A DNA stretch of 16,358 nucleotides from Hydrogenothermaceae bacterium (GTDB taxonomy: Bacteria > Aquificota > Aquificia > Aquificales > Hydrogenothermaceae), in the NCBI GenBank assembly GCA_026984355.1, contig JALSSG010000086.1:1-16358 (forward strand), read 5' to 3'. This document shows positions 1-8,169 of this stretch, one piece after another (the first letter of the stretch is position 1; every line of letters starts with the position of its first letter). The notes beneath the pieces are model-generated. The model worked only from the letters and a program-made list of their open reading frames with translations. It ran no database searches and was not told where the DNA came from. The translations under genes were made by a program, and so were the position numbers.

Positions 1-573
1 ACTTATTTCATCAGATACCTTAAAGAAAAATAAAGGAACTTTTATCGTATATTTAGTACGGACTTTCAGGTCTTTTATAGCGATTCCTAACTTTGGTACA
101 AAGTAATCGGAAAGATAAAACTTATAATAAAAAATATAATCAAACTCTTTAGCTTCTGTCTTTTGTTTTACATCAACAGCACTTATGGTTATATCTTTAT
201 AAAAATCTATTTTTGTAAATTCTGTAAAACTCTCAAAGGTATCATAAAAAGGTTTATAAAAATCAGATAGAGGATTTTCTTTAATAATCACAGGAAATTT
301 TACACTTGCCCCTGCAGAACCTGTATGAGTATGAGATATATACTCAAATTTAAAACATGGAAGAAAAGTCCCAGGAAATTCTAAATTTATATAAAAGTGT
401 CTTACAGAAGGATTCCCTTTTGACTTTATAACTATATCTTCCTGCTGTATAAGAACTTTCCCATTAATATTTAACCTTGTATGCCCAAAACCAAACTCTA
501 CATTAACAGCATTAGAATATTTATATATAAGCAAAACCAATAAAAAAATAAATAGGTAAAAAATCTTTTTCAT
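1..573 (-). CDS. Outer membrane beta-barrel protein, TIGR04219-like (C-terminus cut by window edge)
   Basis: An open frame of 191 codons runs leftward from an ATG at 573 and is still open at base 1, so the C-terminus lies outside the window. The N-terminus (MKKIFYLFIFLLVLLIYKYSNA) is a lysine start plus a hydrophobic helix, i.e. a Sec signal peptide. The rest alternates polar and hydrophobic residues in strand-like blocks. The arrangement of an N-terminal VEFGFGH strand, a YINLEFPGTFLPCFKFEYI block, and later EFDYIFYYKFYL followed by a PKLGIAI strand recalls the TIGR04219 family of small outer-membrane barrels; this is recognised by pattern, not by search. It starts 17 bp after trpD with no clear ribosome binding site, so it is probably translated as the last cistron of the glmU run. 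Function unknown; a soluble periplasmic protein is the alternative. Confidence 0.6.
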   Translation of the reverse strand, partial: MKKIFYLFIFLLVLLIYKYSNAVNVEFGFGHTRLNINGKVLIQQEDIVIKSKGNPSVRHFYINLEFPGTFLPCFKFEYISHTHTGSAGASVKFPVIIKENPLSDFYKPFYDTFESFTEFTKIDFYKDITISAVDVKQKTEAKEFDYIFYYKFYLSDYFVPKLGIAIKDLKVRTKYTIKVPLFFFKVSDEIS

Positions 574-590
574 ATTTAAAAAGAAGTTTT

Positions 591-1610
591 TTATAAACTA
601 TTTGAATAGTCCCTAAGCTGTTCAAGAACAGAGAAAGCTTTACCTGTAAAGATACTTTCTTTTGCCATTTCTATACCTTCTTCTATGGAAGAAGCTACAC
701 CAGATACTTTTAGAGCAAATGCAGAATTTAAAATTACAAAATCTGTTTTTGGAGTTTTATCTTTTCCTTGAAGGATATTAAGTGCTATTTCTTTATTATA
801 ATCTAGCTCTCCACCTTCTATATCTTTTAAAGAAGCTGATTTTAATCCAAAATCTTCTGGTTTAACCTTATATATAGATATATCCTGATTATGTACTTCT
901 CCTACAAGAGTTTCTCCAGTAATAGAAACCTCATCTAAACCTTCAAGCCCATGCACCACAAAGGCTCTTTCTACACCAAGTAAAGATAAAACTTTTGTTA
1001 ATGGTTCTACAAGGTTTTTATCGTAAACACCCATAAGCTGATATTTTGCCTCTGCAGGATTTGATAAAGGCCCAAGAATATTAAATATAGTTCTTACTCC
1101 TATTTCTCTTCTTTGTCTTATAACATTTTTCATTGCAGGGTGATATATAGGAGCAAATAAAAAGCCAAGACCTATATTCTCAATTGCATAAGCTACCTGC
1201 TGAGGACTCATATCAATTTTTATACCAAGAGCTTCCATTATATCTGCACTTCCACATTTTGAGGATACAGACCTGTTTCCATGTTTTGCGACTTTTGCTC
1301 CTGCTCCAGCAACAACAAAAGCTGTAATCGTAGATACATTAAAAGTATTAACTTTATCTCCACCAGTACCACATGTATCAACCAGCTTAGATTTATCTTT
1401 TACCGGTACTTTTACAGCTTTTTCTCTCATAACAGTTGCTGCTGAGGCTATCTCTTCTTCTGTTTCTCCTTTCATCTTTAGTCCAATTAAGACAGCTCCT
1501 ATCTGTGCATCTGTAATATTACCTTCCATCAGAGTGTGAAAAAGCTCTTTCATTTCATCTGAAGATAAATTCTGATACTCTGTAATCTTTCTTATGTACT
1601 CTTTTACCAT
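591..1610 (-). CDS. trpD: Anthranilate phosphoribosyltransferase
   Basis: Transfers the phosphoribosyl group of PRPP to anthranilate, the second step of tryptophan synthesis, in the cytoplasm. The PRPP-binding loop GTGGDKVNTFNVST lies near residue 81, followed by KHGNRSVSSKCGSAD near 109 (anthranilate/Mg region) and RQRREIGVRTIFNILGPLSN near 161, all in the family order. Length, 339 residues, is normal for a stand-alone TrpD. Two in-frame ATGs exist at 1616 and 1610; the AAGGTGG motif just upstream is 1 base from the first but 7 from the second, so 1610 is chosen. The 1616 ATG would form an ATGA overlap with the preceding chaperone gene. No other trp gene is in the window, so trpD is separated from the rest of the pathway here and sits among envelope genes. 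Confidence 0.96.
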   Translation of the reverse strand: MVKEYIRKITEYQNLSSDEMKELFHTLMEGNITDAQIGAVLIGLKMKGETEEEIASAATVMREKAVKVPVKDKSKLVDTCGTGGDKVNTFNVSTITAFVVAGAGAKVAKHGNRSVSSKCGSADIMEALGIKIDMSPQQVAYAIENIGLGFLFAPIYHPAMKNVIRQRREIGVRTIFNILGPLSNPAEAKYQLMGVYDKNLVEPLTKVLSLLGVERAFVVHGLEGLDEVSITGETLVGEVHNQDISIYKVKPEDFGLKSASLKDIEGGELDYNKEIALNILQGKDKTPKTDFVILNSAFALKVSGVASSIEEGIEMAKESIFTGKAFSVLEQLRDYSNSL

Positions 1611-1612
1611 AT

Positions 1613-2512
1613 TCATTCCACCTTAAACTTTGGGTCTAAAACTTCTATATATGCATTTTGTCTTAATTTTTTAACTACCAGATTGTACTCTTTTTCTAAC
1701 TTTTTCATAAATTCTTCATCAACCTCATTTACAGGAACTACCACCTCTTTTTCATCTTCTATATAGATAAAGTAAGTTCCTTTTGTACCAGTTATCTCAA
1801 ATATATCTCCTACTTTATGTTTCCAGATATTTTCATCAAGAATTTTAACAAGCTCGCCTTTTCTAACTTCTCCAAGAAGACCGCCATTTTCTCTTGTGAA
1901 TTCATCATCTGAAAATTTCTTAGCCATCTGAACAAAATTTTCCTTAGTCAATGTTTTTTCAAGCTGTTCTAACTTATCCATATAACCTGGTTTTCGCTTG
2001 TCTATATATATAATTCTTACCTTTCTTACCTTTTCTATCTTTCCCTCTTTTATACCTTTTAAAGCTTTCGGTCTTACAAATCCCTGTATGAATTTGGTTC
2101 TAAGTATTTCTCTCCTGACAAATGTTCTAAACTCAGAAAATACAATACCTTCCTGTTCTAATTTCTTTTTAAAATCCTCTATAGTACTAAAACCATTTGC
2201 TTTTGCAACTTTTAAAAGAGCTTCGTTTATTTCATCAGGAAAGACTGTAATACCAAGTTTCTTAGCTTGCTGGGATATAAGAACAAGATTTATAAGTTCA
2301 TTTACAGCTTTTTTTGTATCATCTGTTTTAAACCATAATTTTGCAAGTTCAATTTCAGAAAGCAAAATAGGTTCACCATTAACAATAAGAACAATTTTAT
2401 CTACTAACTGAATATTTTCATCTTTTTTATGTTCTTTAGAATAAGATGGTACCAAACCAGAAGACAAGATTAAAATGGTAAATATTATCAGAAATTTTAT
2501 TAATCTATTCAT
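1613..2512 (-). CDS. SurA-like periplasmic peptidyl-prolyl isomerase/chaperone
   Basis: Likely periplasmic foldase that assists outer-membrane proteins. Residues 1-25 are a signal peptide (NRLIKF then a long hydrophobic stretch ending near PSYSKE). Residues about 36-150 match the SurA N-terminal chaperone region, beginning with VDKIVLIVNGEPILLSEIE, the typical SurA opening. Residues about 163-258 are a parvulin (PpiC) rotamase domain with FVQMAKKFSDD and ENGGLLGEVRKGEL. At 299 residues it has one parvulin domain rather than the two of E. coli SurA, so it is closer to the short SurA/PrsA-type proteins. The start overlaps the end of glmU by 8 bp; a GGAGG lies 16 bases upstream, rather far, so translational coupling is likely. 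It is followed by trpD and a candidate outer-membrane barrel, a plausible client. Confidence 0.88.
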   Translation of the reverse strand: MNRLIKFLIIFTILILSSGLVPSYSKEHKKDENIQLVDKIVLIVNGEPILLSEIELAKLWFKTDDTKKAVNELINLVLISQQAKKLGITVFPDEINEALLKVAKANGFSTIEDFKKKLEQEGIVFSEFRTFVRREILRTKFIQGFVRPKALKGIKEGKIEKVRKVRIIYIDKRKPGYMDKLEQLEKTLTKENFVQMAKKFSDDEFTRENGGLLGEVRKGELVKILDENIWKHKVGDIFEITGTKGTYFIYIEDEKEVVVPVNEVDEEFMKKLEKEYNLVVKKLRQNAYIEVLDPKFKVE

Positions 2513-3947
2513 TATTCTTAAATTTTTTCCTCCTTTTTTCTACATAATTTTCTATTATTTTTAGTGGAGCTCTTTCTATTGCAAGAGCTTTTGGAGGAAC
2601 ATCTTTTGTTATTACAGAACCTGATGCTGTCATAGCTTCTTCACCAATAGTTATTGGAGCTACCAGCATAGTATCACTTCCAATAAAAGCTTTATCTTTT
2701 ATAATGGTCTGATATTTTTTAAACCCATCATAATTACAGGTTATAGTACCAGCACCAATATTTACATCTTTACCAACTGTAGCATCTCCTATATACGTTA
2801 AATGTCTTGCGTTTGTATTTTCTCCAATAGTAGACTTTTTTACTTCAACAAAATTACCTATAACAGCATTTTGTTTTATAACTGTCTTTTGTCTTAATCT
2901 TGCAAAAGGTCCAACAACTGCACCATCTTCTATTACGCTATCTTCAATAACAGAATTTGCTAATATTTTTACATTTTTCCCAATTTTAGAATTTTTGATT
3001 ATACAGTTTGGTTCTATGACCGTATTTTCTCCTATTTTTGTATTTCCTTTAAATACACAGTTTTGAAAGACTTCTACATCTTTTGAAAACTCAACATCAA
3101 ACTCAACCCATATGCTTTCTGGATTATGAAATGTAGTTCCGTTTAAAGCCCAAAACTGTAAATACTGCATTTTTAGTATATTTTCTACATAAGCTAATTG
3201 CCATCTATCATTTACACCAAGTATCTCGGTATAATCTGGAATTTCTAAAGCATAAATTTCTTTTCCTTCTTCCTTTAAAAGAGTTATAACATCTGTAAGA
3301 TAATATTCATTTTGGGCATTTTTATTATCTAGTCTATTTATAACTTCCTTTAAAAAAGGAGCATAAAATATATAAATACCAGAATTTACCTCATTTATAC
3401 GCTTTTCCTCTAAAGAAGCATCTTTTTCTTCTACAATTTTTATAACCTTACCATTTTCATCTTTTATAATCCTGCCGTATCCATATGGATTTGGAACTTT
3501 TGCCGTAAGAACAACTCCTGCAAATTTCTCATTTTTATACTCTGATGAGTATGAGTTCATATTAGCTCCTTCATATAAAAGCATAGCCTTTGCATACTCA
3601 AGAGCATCTTTTAATGTCTGTCCTTTTATTAAAGGAGTATCTCCATTTAAAATAATCAAAAAGCCATCAAAATCCTTCCAGTGAGGAAGAGTTATCTGAA
3701 CAGCGTGTCCTGTACCAAGCTGATTATCTTGCTCTACTATAGTACATCTATCACAAGATATATATTGTTTTACCTGTTCTTTTTTATGACCTACGACAAA
3801 AATAATTTCATCTGGGTTTATCCATTGAGCAGATGTTTTTACATAAAAAAGCATAGGTTTTCCAAGTATCTCATGTAAAACTTTAGGTTTTTCTGACTTA
3901 AACCTTGTTCCTTTTCCAGCAGAAAGAATAATCGCTTTAACCTTCAT
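2505..3947 (-). CDS. glmU: Bifunctional UDP-GlcNAc pyrophosphorylase / glucosamine-1-phosphate acetyltransferase
   Basis: Makes UDP-N-acetylglucosamine for peptidoglycan and lipid A: acetylates glucosamine-1-phosphate, then uridylates it. The N-terminal uridylyltransferase half opens with LSAGKGTRFKSEKPKVLH (residues 8-25), the nucleotide-binding signature, followed by QLGTGHAV. The C-terminal half, from about residue 255, is a left-handed beta-helix of hexapeptide repeats (IGENTVI, IGKNVKI, GKDVNIGAG). The acetyltransferase site is visible as NARHLTYIGDA (catalytic His and Tyr) and NIGAGTITCNYDG. Length is 480 residues, close to the usual 450-460. A TTG at 3956 would add three residues but has no ribosome binding site; the ATG at 3947 directly precedes KVKAIILSAG and is chosen. 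First gene of the leftward run, divergent from eno. Confidence 0.97.
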   Translation of the reverse strand: MKVKAIILSAGKGTRFKSEKPKVLHEILGKPMLFYVKTSAQWINPDEIIFVVGHKKEQVKQYISCDRCTIVEQDNQLGTGHAVQITLPHWKDFDGFLIILNGDTPLIKGQTLKDALEYAKAMLLYEGANMNSYSSEYKNEKFAGVVLTAKVPNPYGYGRIIKDENGKVIKIVEEKDASLEEKRINEVNSGIYIFYAPFLKEVINRLDNKNAQNEYYLTDVITLLKEEGKEIYALEIPDYTEILGVNDRWQLAYVENILKMQYLQFWALNGTTFHNPESIWVEFDVEFSKDVEVFQNCVFKGNTKIGENTVIEPNCIIKNSKIGKNVKILANSVIEDSVIEDGAVVGPFARLRQKTVIKQNAVIGNFVEVKKSTIGENTNARHLTYIGDATVGKDVNIGAGTITCNYDGFKKYQTIIKDKAFIGSDTMLVAPITIGEEAMTASGSVITKDVPPKALAIERAPLKIIENYVEKRRKKFKNNE

Positions 3948-3979
3948 TTTTACCAATAGATGATTTTAATAGCAAAATA

Positions 3980-3985
3980 ATTATA
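3980..3985 (-). promoter_or_regulatory. Candidate -10 box for the glmU run
   Basis: A perfect TATAAT reads leftward here, 32 bases upstream of the glmU ATG, in the 116-bp divergent gap with eno. No good -35 hexamer is found 16-18 bases upstream, so the call rests on the -10 match, location and orientation alone. The same gap must also hold the eno promoter; TTGATG at 4009-4014 and several TATTAT/TATAAA hexamers at 4019-4033 are candidates on the plus strand but none is correctly spaced with confidence. Confidence 0.4.
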
Positions 3986-4063
3986 CTACACCAAGCCAAA
4001 ATTAGATTTTGATGTTAATATTATTATTATAAAACCTTGAAAAAATTAAAAAAGGAGGGTTTT

Positions 4064-5356
4064 ATGTCAATCATTGTAGATGTCAGAGGAAGGGAAGTAT
4101 TAGATTCAAGGGGAAATCCAACAGTTGAAGCAGAAGTTTATCTTGAAAGTGGTATTGTTGCAAGAGCTATAGTACCAAGTGGTGCTTCAACAGGAGAAAG
4201 AGAAGCTGTAGAGTTAAGAGATGGCGATGTTCATCGTTTTAGAGGGAAAGGGGTACTAAAAGCTGTAGAGAATATTAATGAGAAAATAGCAGATGCTATT
4301 ATTGGAGAAGAAGTAACTAATCAGATTGAAATTGACAAAACTATGATTGAGCTTGATGGAACAGAAAACAAATCTAACCTTGGTGCAAATGCCATTTTAG
4401 CTGTAAGTATGGCAGTGGCAAAAGCTGCAGCGTTAGATTTGGATATGCCTCTTTACAATTATATTGGTGGGATAAATGCAAAAGTTTTACCAGTTCCACT
4501 TATGAATGTTATAAATGGTGGAGTACATGCAGATAACAATTTAGATTTTCAAGAATTTATGATAGTTCCTGTTTGTGGTGGTTCTTTTAAAGAAGCCCTA
4601 AGGGCTGGTGTGGAAACATTTCATGTTTTAAAAGATATACTGAAGAAAAAAGGATACTCTACAAATGTTGGAGATGAGGGAGGATTTGCTCCAGATTTAA
4701 ACTCAACGAAAGAAGCATTAGATATTCTTATAGAAGCTATTCATAAAGCTGGATATGAACCGGGAGAAGATATCCTTCTTGCTATAGATGCTGCATCAAG
4801 TGAAATTTATGATAAAGAAAAAAAAGTTTATAAATTTGAAGGAAATGAACTTACATCAGATGATATGATTGTTTTATATGAAGAACTTATAGGAACTTAT
4901 CCTGTAGTATCTATAGAAGATGGTCTTGCTGAAGATGATTACGAAGGATGGAAAAATTTAACAAAAACTCTTGGAAACAGGGTTCAGCTTGTAGGAGATG
5001 ATTTATTTACAACAAATCCTAAATATATACAAAAAGGTATAGAAGAAAAAATGGCTAATTCTGTTCTTGTTAAGTTAAACCAAATAGGAACACTAACCGA
5101 AACATTAGATGCCATAGATATAGCTGTAAGGAATTCATATACAACGATAATTTCTCACAGAAGTGGGGAAAGTGAAGATAGCTTTATAGCTGACCTTGCT
5201 GTAGCCACAAACGCTGGACAGATAAAAACAGGTTCTGCATCAAGGTCTGATAGGACAGCAAAATACAATCAGTTAATAAGAATAGAGGAAGAGTTAGGAA
5301 AAAATGCATTATTCAAAGGGAAAGAGGTATTCAAAAGGTTTTTCAACCAGACTTAA
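4064..5356 (+). CDS. eno: Enolase
   Basis: Interconverts 2-phosphoglycerate and phosphoenolpyruvate in glycolysis/gluconeogenesis. The 430-residue product has all family landmarks: RGNPTVEAEV and SGASTGEREA near the N-terminus, the catalytic loop VGDEGGFAPDL, the metal ligands in LLAIDAASSE, VSIEDGLAEDD and LVGDDLFTTNP, the catalytic-lysine signature VLVKLNQIGTLTET, and SHRSGESEDSF. The frame extends upstream to a TTG at 4037, but GGAGGG at 4054-4059 lies 4 bases before the ATG at 4064, and the translated protein from there (SIIVDVRGREVLDSRG) begins exactly as enolases do, so 4064 is the start. First gene of a three-gene rightward run with a division protein and a HAD phosphatase. Confidence 0.98.
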   Translation: MSIIVDVRGREVLDSRGNPTVEAEVYLESGIVARAIVPSGASTGEREAVELRDGDVHRFRGKGVLKAVENINEKIADAIIGEEVTNQIEIDKTMIELDGTENKSNLGANAILAVSMAVAKAAALDLDMPLYNYIGGINAKVLPVPLMNVINGGVHADNNLDFQEFMIVPVCGGSFKEALRAGVETFHVLKDILKKKGYSTNVGDEGGFAPDLNSTKEALDILIEAIHKAGYEPGEDILLAIDAASSEIYDKEKKVYKFEGNELTSDDMIVLYEELIGTYPVVSIEDGLAEDDYEGWKNLTKTLGNRVQLVGDDLFTTNPKYIQKGIEEKMANSVLVKLNQIGTLTETLDAIDIAVRNSYTTIISHRSGESEDSFIADLAVATNAGQIKTGSASRSDRTAKYNQLIRIEEELGKNALFKGKEVFKRFFNQT

Positions 5357-5720
5357 AAAAGTGATTTCTGTTGATAGCTTTTTAAAGCTTGTTTTTATTT
5401 TGCTCCTGTTTTATACAGGAGCTTCTTTGCTTTTTGGAGATAAGAATATTTTTTCTTATATAAATAAACTAAAGCAAGAAAAACAACTAAAAGCTGAAAT
5501 AAAGAAATTAGGTGAAAAATATGTAGCTCTACTTGAGAAAAAAAGATATCTGCAACAGGACATTTTTTATATAGAAAAGAAGGCAAGAGAAGACCTTGGA
5601 TTAAAAAAGAAAAATGAAGATATTTATATCCTTGTTGAAAAGGAAAAAAAGAAAGATAATATAACATCTAAAACTCAAAGATGGATAGATAAAATTATAA
5701 AGGCATATAAAGATAGATGA
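5304..5720 (+). CDS. FtsB/DivIC-family septum formation initiator protein
   Basis: Probable bitopic inner-membrane division protein that would act in an FtsQ-FtsL-FtsB-like complex. One transmembrane helix (LKLVFILLLFYTGASLLFG, about residues 27-45) is followed by a long charged coiled coil (about 55-90) and a short motif, KKAREDLGLKKKNEDIYIL, which matches the typical FtsB/DivIC end of the coiled coil. The ATG at 5304 overlaps eno by 53 bp and has AGGA 4 bases upstream; it supplies the basic RLKK before the helix. A GTG at 5361, 4 bases after the eno stop, would give 119 residues but has no ribosome binding site. The start is therefore uncertain. The eno-ftsB neighbourhood is common in bacteria, which supports the call. 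The last codon overlaps the next gene as ATGA. Confidence 0.8.
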   Translation: MHYSKGKRYSKGFSTRLKKVISVDSFLKLVFILLLFYTGASLLFGDKNIFSYINKLKQEKQLKAEIKKLGEKYVALLEKKRYLQQDIFYIEKKAREDLGLKKKNEDIYILVEKEKKKDNITSKTQRWIDKIIKAYKDR

Positions 5721-6361
5721 GGTTTAGTGGATACTTTTTTGATTTAGACGGAACTCTTATAGATTCAAGTAAAGATATTGCACAGGCTACAAACTATACG
5801 TTAGAACAACTTGGTTTTCCTCCACTACCAGAAGAAGAAATAATAAAACATGTAGGTTATGGTGGAAAGAAACTATTAGAAGGTGTTTTAGGAAAAGATA
5901 ACCAATATCTTATAGAAAAAGCAGTGTCAATCTTTAGAGATTATTACTTTAACAACCCTGTTGTGTATACAAAACCATATCCTGAAACATTAGAAGTATT
6001 AGAAAATCTAAAAAAACATGATAAAAAAATTGCCGTTATAACAAATAAATACGAAAGCGTATCTAAAGAAATATTAAAAAAGCTAAACATGTTAGATTAT
6101 ATTGATTTGATAATAGGCGGAGATACTTTAGACGAAAAAAAGCCTAGTCCCAAACCTGTTTTATATGCACTGGAAAACTTTGGGATTTCCTGTGATGATG
6201 CAATCATGATAGGTGATAGTGAAACAGACGTTTTGTCCGGTAAAAAAGCAAATACAAAAACATGTCTTGTAATGTTTGGCTATGGGAAAAAGGAATTAGC
6301 TAAAAGTTATAACCCTGATTACATAATACCAAAATTAAGCGATGTTTTAAAAATCTCTTAG
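5717..6361 (+). CDS. gph: HAD-superfamily phosphatase, phosphoglycolate phosphatase-like
   Basis: Cytoplasmic hydrolase of the haloacid dehalogenase superfamily. All four motifs are present: DLDGT near residues 9-13 (nucleophile Asp9 and acid/base Asp11), the Thr of VITNK (motif II), the Lys in KKPSPKP (motif III) and MIGDSETDV (motif IV). The cap inserted after motif I (ATNYTLEQLGFPPL...) is the helical C1 type found in Gph and PpaX. Length 214 is typical. Substrate cannot be fixed from sequence: phosphoglycolate is the usual annotation, but pyrophosphatase PpaX and other sugar-phosphate phosphatases look the same. The start overlaps the upstream stop as ATGA without its own strong ribosome binding site, suggesting translational coupling. 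The 3' end overlaps the convergent nnr gene by 15 bp. Confidence 0.85.
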   Translation: MRFSGYFFDLDGTLIDSSKDIAQATNYTLEQLGFPPLPEEEIIKHVGYGGKKLLEGVLGKDNQYLIEKAVSIFRDYYFNNPVVYTKPYPETLEVLENLKKHDKKIAVITNKYESVSKEILKKLNMLDYIDLIIGGDTLDEKKPSPKPVLYALENFGISCDDAIMIGDSETDVLSGKKANTKTCLVMFGYGKKELAKSYNPDYIIPKLSDVLKIS

Positions 6362-7939
6362 TTTTCTATAAAAGGAATATACCTTTTGTCTATCTTTTAA
6401 ACTCTGAATGTATTTGTAAGCTTCTGGTATAAATGTTATTAAATCTGTAGCCTTTAGACTTTCTTTTCCTACTTTTTCTGAAGCAATTTGACCTGAAATA
6501 CCGTGAATTACTACACCTGTTAAAACAGCATCTTCTGTATCTAATCTACTCACCATTGTTCCAAGTATACCAGCCAGAACATCTCCTGTTCCTGCTGTTG
6601 CCATACTTTCGTTTCCATAGATTGAATAGTACACTTTTCCATCAGGAGTAGATATTATAGTCCTTGCACTTTTTAAAACTACAAAAGTGTTTGTTTCTAA
6701 AGAAAACTCTCTAGCAACTTCTTCCATATTATCCAGAATATACTTTGTGGTATAGCCAGTCAGTCTAGACATCTCACCAATGTGTGGTGTTAAAACGGTT
6801 GGAGATTTTCTTTTTTTAAGTAAATCTTTAAAATTATCTATTTTAGATAGATTATTTAATCCATCAGCATCTATTACAATAGGTTTTTTCTGTTTTAGAA
6901 TAGTTTTAACAACCATTTTAGTATGTTCATTTACGCCCATTCCCATACCTACAACTATCGAAGTAAACTTTCCCTGATTTATAATTTTTTCAATCTCCTT
7001 ATAAGAGTGTTTATAGAAAAATCCATCTTTATCACTAACTGGAATTGTCATTTCCTCAATTAAAGCCTGTTCAAAAATAACATCTAAAGACTTAGGTACA
7101 ACAGCACTTACAAGACCCGCTCCAGAGACATTTGAAGCTTTAGAAGCCATAATTACTGCACCTGTTTTTCCTATACTTGCACCTATAACGAGAATGTGTC
7201 CATTTTCATACTTATGACTGTCTTTTTTTCTTTCAGGAAGCTTTACCTTTGAAGCTTCTATAAGATATCTATGTATTTCATGTACATATTTATCATCTAT
7301 ACTAATATCAACTAAAAATACTTCACCACAGTACTGACTGGCGGGAAATAAGATATGACACAGCTTTGGGTATGCAAATGTTATAGTTAAATCAGATTTT
7401 ACAAAAGAACCATTAATAGTTCCTGTATCAGCAGATAATCCTGAAGGTATATCAACTGATACTACAGATTTTGCATATTTATTTATTATCTGTATAGCTT
7501 TTTCTCTATACCCTTTTACAGGAGGATTAAATCCTGTACCAAAGATAGCATCTATTACAACATCTGCACCTTTTATTTTGTTTTTTAATCTGTTTAATTT
7601 TTCCTCAGTTATAAAGCTTACTTTACCATCTATTAATTGGAAAATTTCTAAATTCTTTAGATTATCTTTTGATAACTTTTCCTTAGAATTAGCAAGTATA
7701 AAAACCTCTACATTTTTACCTGCTCTAAGTAAGTATCTTGCTATAACTAAACCATCTCCACCATTATTTCCAGAACCTGCTATAATAACAAAATTTTTCT
7801 CATCAGGATAATTTTCTAGAATTATCTGAGCTGATGTTCTACCAGCATTTTCCATTAATACCAGAGAGTTAATTCCTGTAATTTTTATAGTATTTTCATC
7901 AGCATATGCCATTTCTCTGGCTTTTAATATCCTTAACAT
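6347..7939 (-). CDS. nnr: Bifunctional NAD(P)HX epimerase / ADP-dependent NAD(P)HX dehydratase
   Basis: Repairs hydrated NADH/NADPH: the N-terminal domain interconverts the epimers, the C-terminal domain dehydrates S-NAD(P)HX using ADP. The N-terminal YjeF-type domain (about residues 1-215) shows GSGNNGGDGLVIARYL, DAIFGTGF and VSVDIPSGLSADTG. The C-terminal ribokinase-like domain shows ENGHILVIGASIGKTGAV, VLTPHIGEMSRLTG and the phosphate-binding AGTGDVLAGILG. Length of 530 is usual for the fusion. The frame could start at ATG 7957, but AAGGAG lies 6 bases before the ATG at 7939 and would be inside the longer version, so 7939 is chosen. Heat favours formation of hydrated NAD(P)H, so the repair function fits the suspected thermophile. 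A monocistronic gene convergent with gph. Confidence 0.95.
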   Translation of the reverse strand: MLRILKAREMAYADENTIKITGINSLVLMENAGRTSAQIILENYPDEKNFVIIAGSGNNGGDGLVIARYLLRAGKNVEVFILANSKEKLSKDNLKNLEIFQLIDGKVSFITEEKLNRLKNKIKGADVVIDAIFGTGFNPPVKGYREKAIQIINKYAKSVVSVDIPSGLSADTGTINGSFVKSDLTITFAYPKLCHILFPASQYCGEVFLVDISIDDKYVHEIHRYLIEASKVKLPERKKDSHKYENGHILVIGASIGKTGAVIMASKASNVSGAGLVSAVVPKSLDVIFEQALIEEMTIPVSDKDGFFYKHSYKEIEKIINQGKFTSIVVGMGMGVNEHTKMVVKTILKQKKPIVIDADGLNNLSKIDNFKDLLKKRKSPTVLTPHIGEMSRLTGYTTKYILDNMEEVAREFSLETNTFVVLKSARTIISTPDGKVYYSIYGNESMATAGTGDVLAGILGTMVSRLDTEDAVLTGVVIHGISGQIASEKVGKESLKATDLITFIPEAYKYIQSLKDRQKVYSFYRKLRDF

Positions 7940-8015
7940 TTTCTTCTCCTTTTGCATTTTTACATATTTTTATGGCATAAAAATTTTGCTGTTTTTGAAA
8001 AACTTAAAAATTACT

Positions 8016-8041
8016 TTTTGCATTTTTGCAAAAATGCAAAA
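8016..8041. repeat. Perfect 26-bp palindrome, candidate operator or activator-binding site
   Basis: Two 13-bp arms, TTTTGCATTTTTG and its exact complement, meet at the G|C between 8028 and 8029 with no spacer, giving GCAT-N10-ATGC dyad symmetry. There is no T tract after it on either strand that would suggest a terminator, and the arms are mostly A/T. The half TTTTGCATTTTT appears again at 7950-7961 over the nnr 5' end. The dyad centre is about 150 bp upstream of the predicted start site of the sigma-54-like promoter, a usual distance for an enhancer-binding activator site, and 89 bp upstream of the nnr ATG. Which gene it serves is an inference. Confidence 0.6.
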
Positions 8042-8153
8042 CTATTTTACTATAAAATTTGTATACATTTAAGTGTTTTTATAGTTTATATATGAAAAAA
8101 ATTAAAGCAATTTTATATATTTACCGAAAAAAATACAATAAGGTGTTAAATAA

Positions 8154-8169
8154 TGGCATAATATTTGAT
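8154..8169 (+). promoter_or_regulatory. Sigma-54-like -24/-12 promoter element
   Basis: The sequence TGGCATAATATTTGAT aligns without gaps to the sigma-54 consensus TGGCAC-N5-TTGCW: the -24 block matches except T for the last C, and the -12 block is TTGAT, with A replacing the C of the usually conserved GC. GG and GA are separated by exactly 10 bases. The predicted start site is near 8180, giving a leader of about 38 bases before the 8218 ATG. A TATAAT at 8198-8203 is too near the ribosome binding site to serve as a -10 box. The imperfect -12 keeps confidence moderate. Confidence 0.45.

Noticed and set aside
1998..2411. 137-codon plus-strand frame opposite the SurA-like gene
   Set aside because: Shadow of the minus-strand gene: the latter has a signal peptide and a parvulin domain, this one has no recognisable motif.
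4031..4063. Inverted repeat AAAACC/GGTTTT that could fold over the eno ribosome binding site
   Set aside because: Only 6 bp with a 21-base loop; expected by chance in this composition.
7973..7990. Second sigma-54-like sequence TGGCATAAAAATTTTGCT
   Set aside because: GG and GC are 12 bases apart rather than the required 10, so it should not be recognised.
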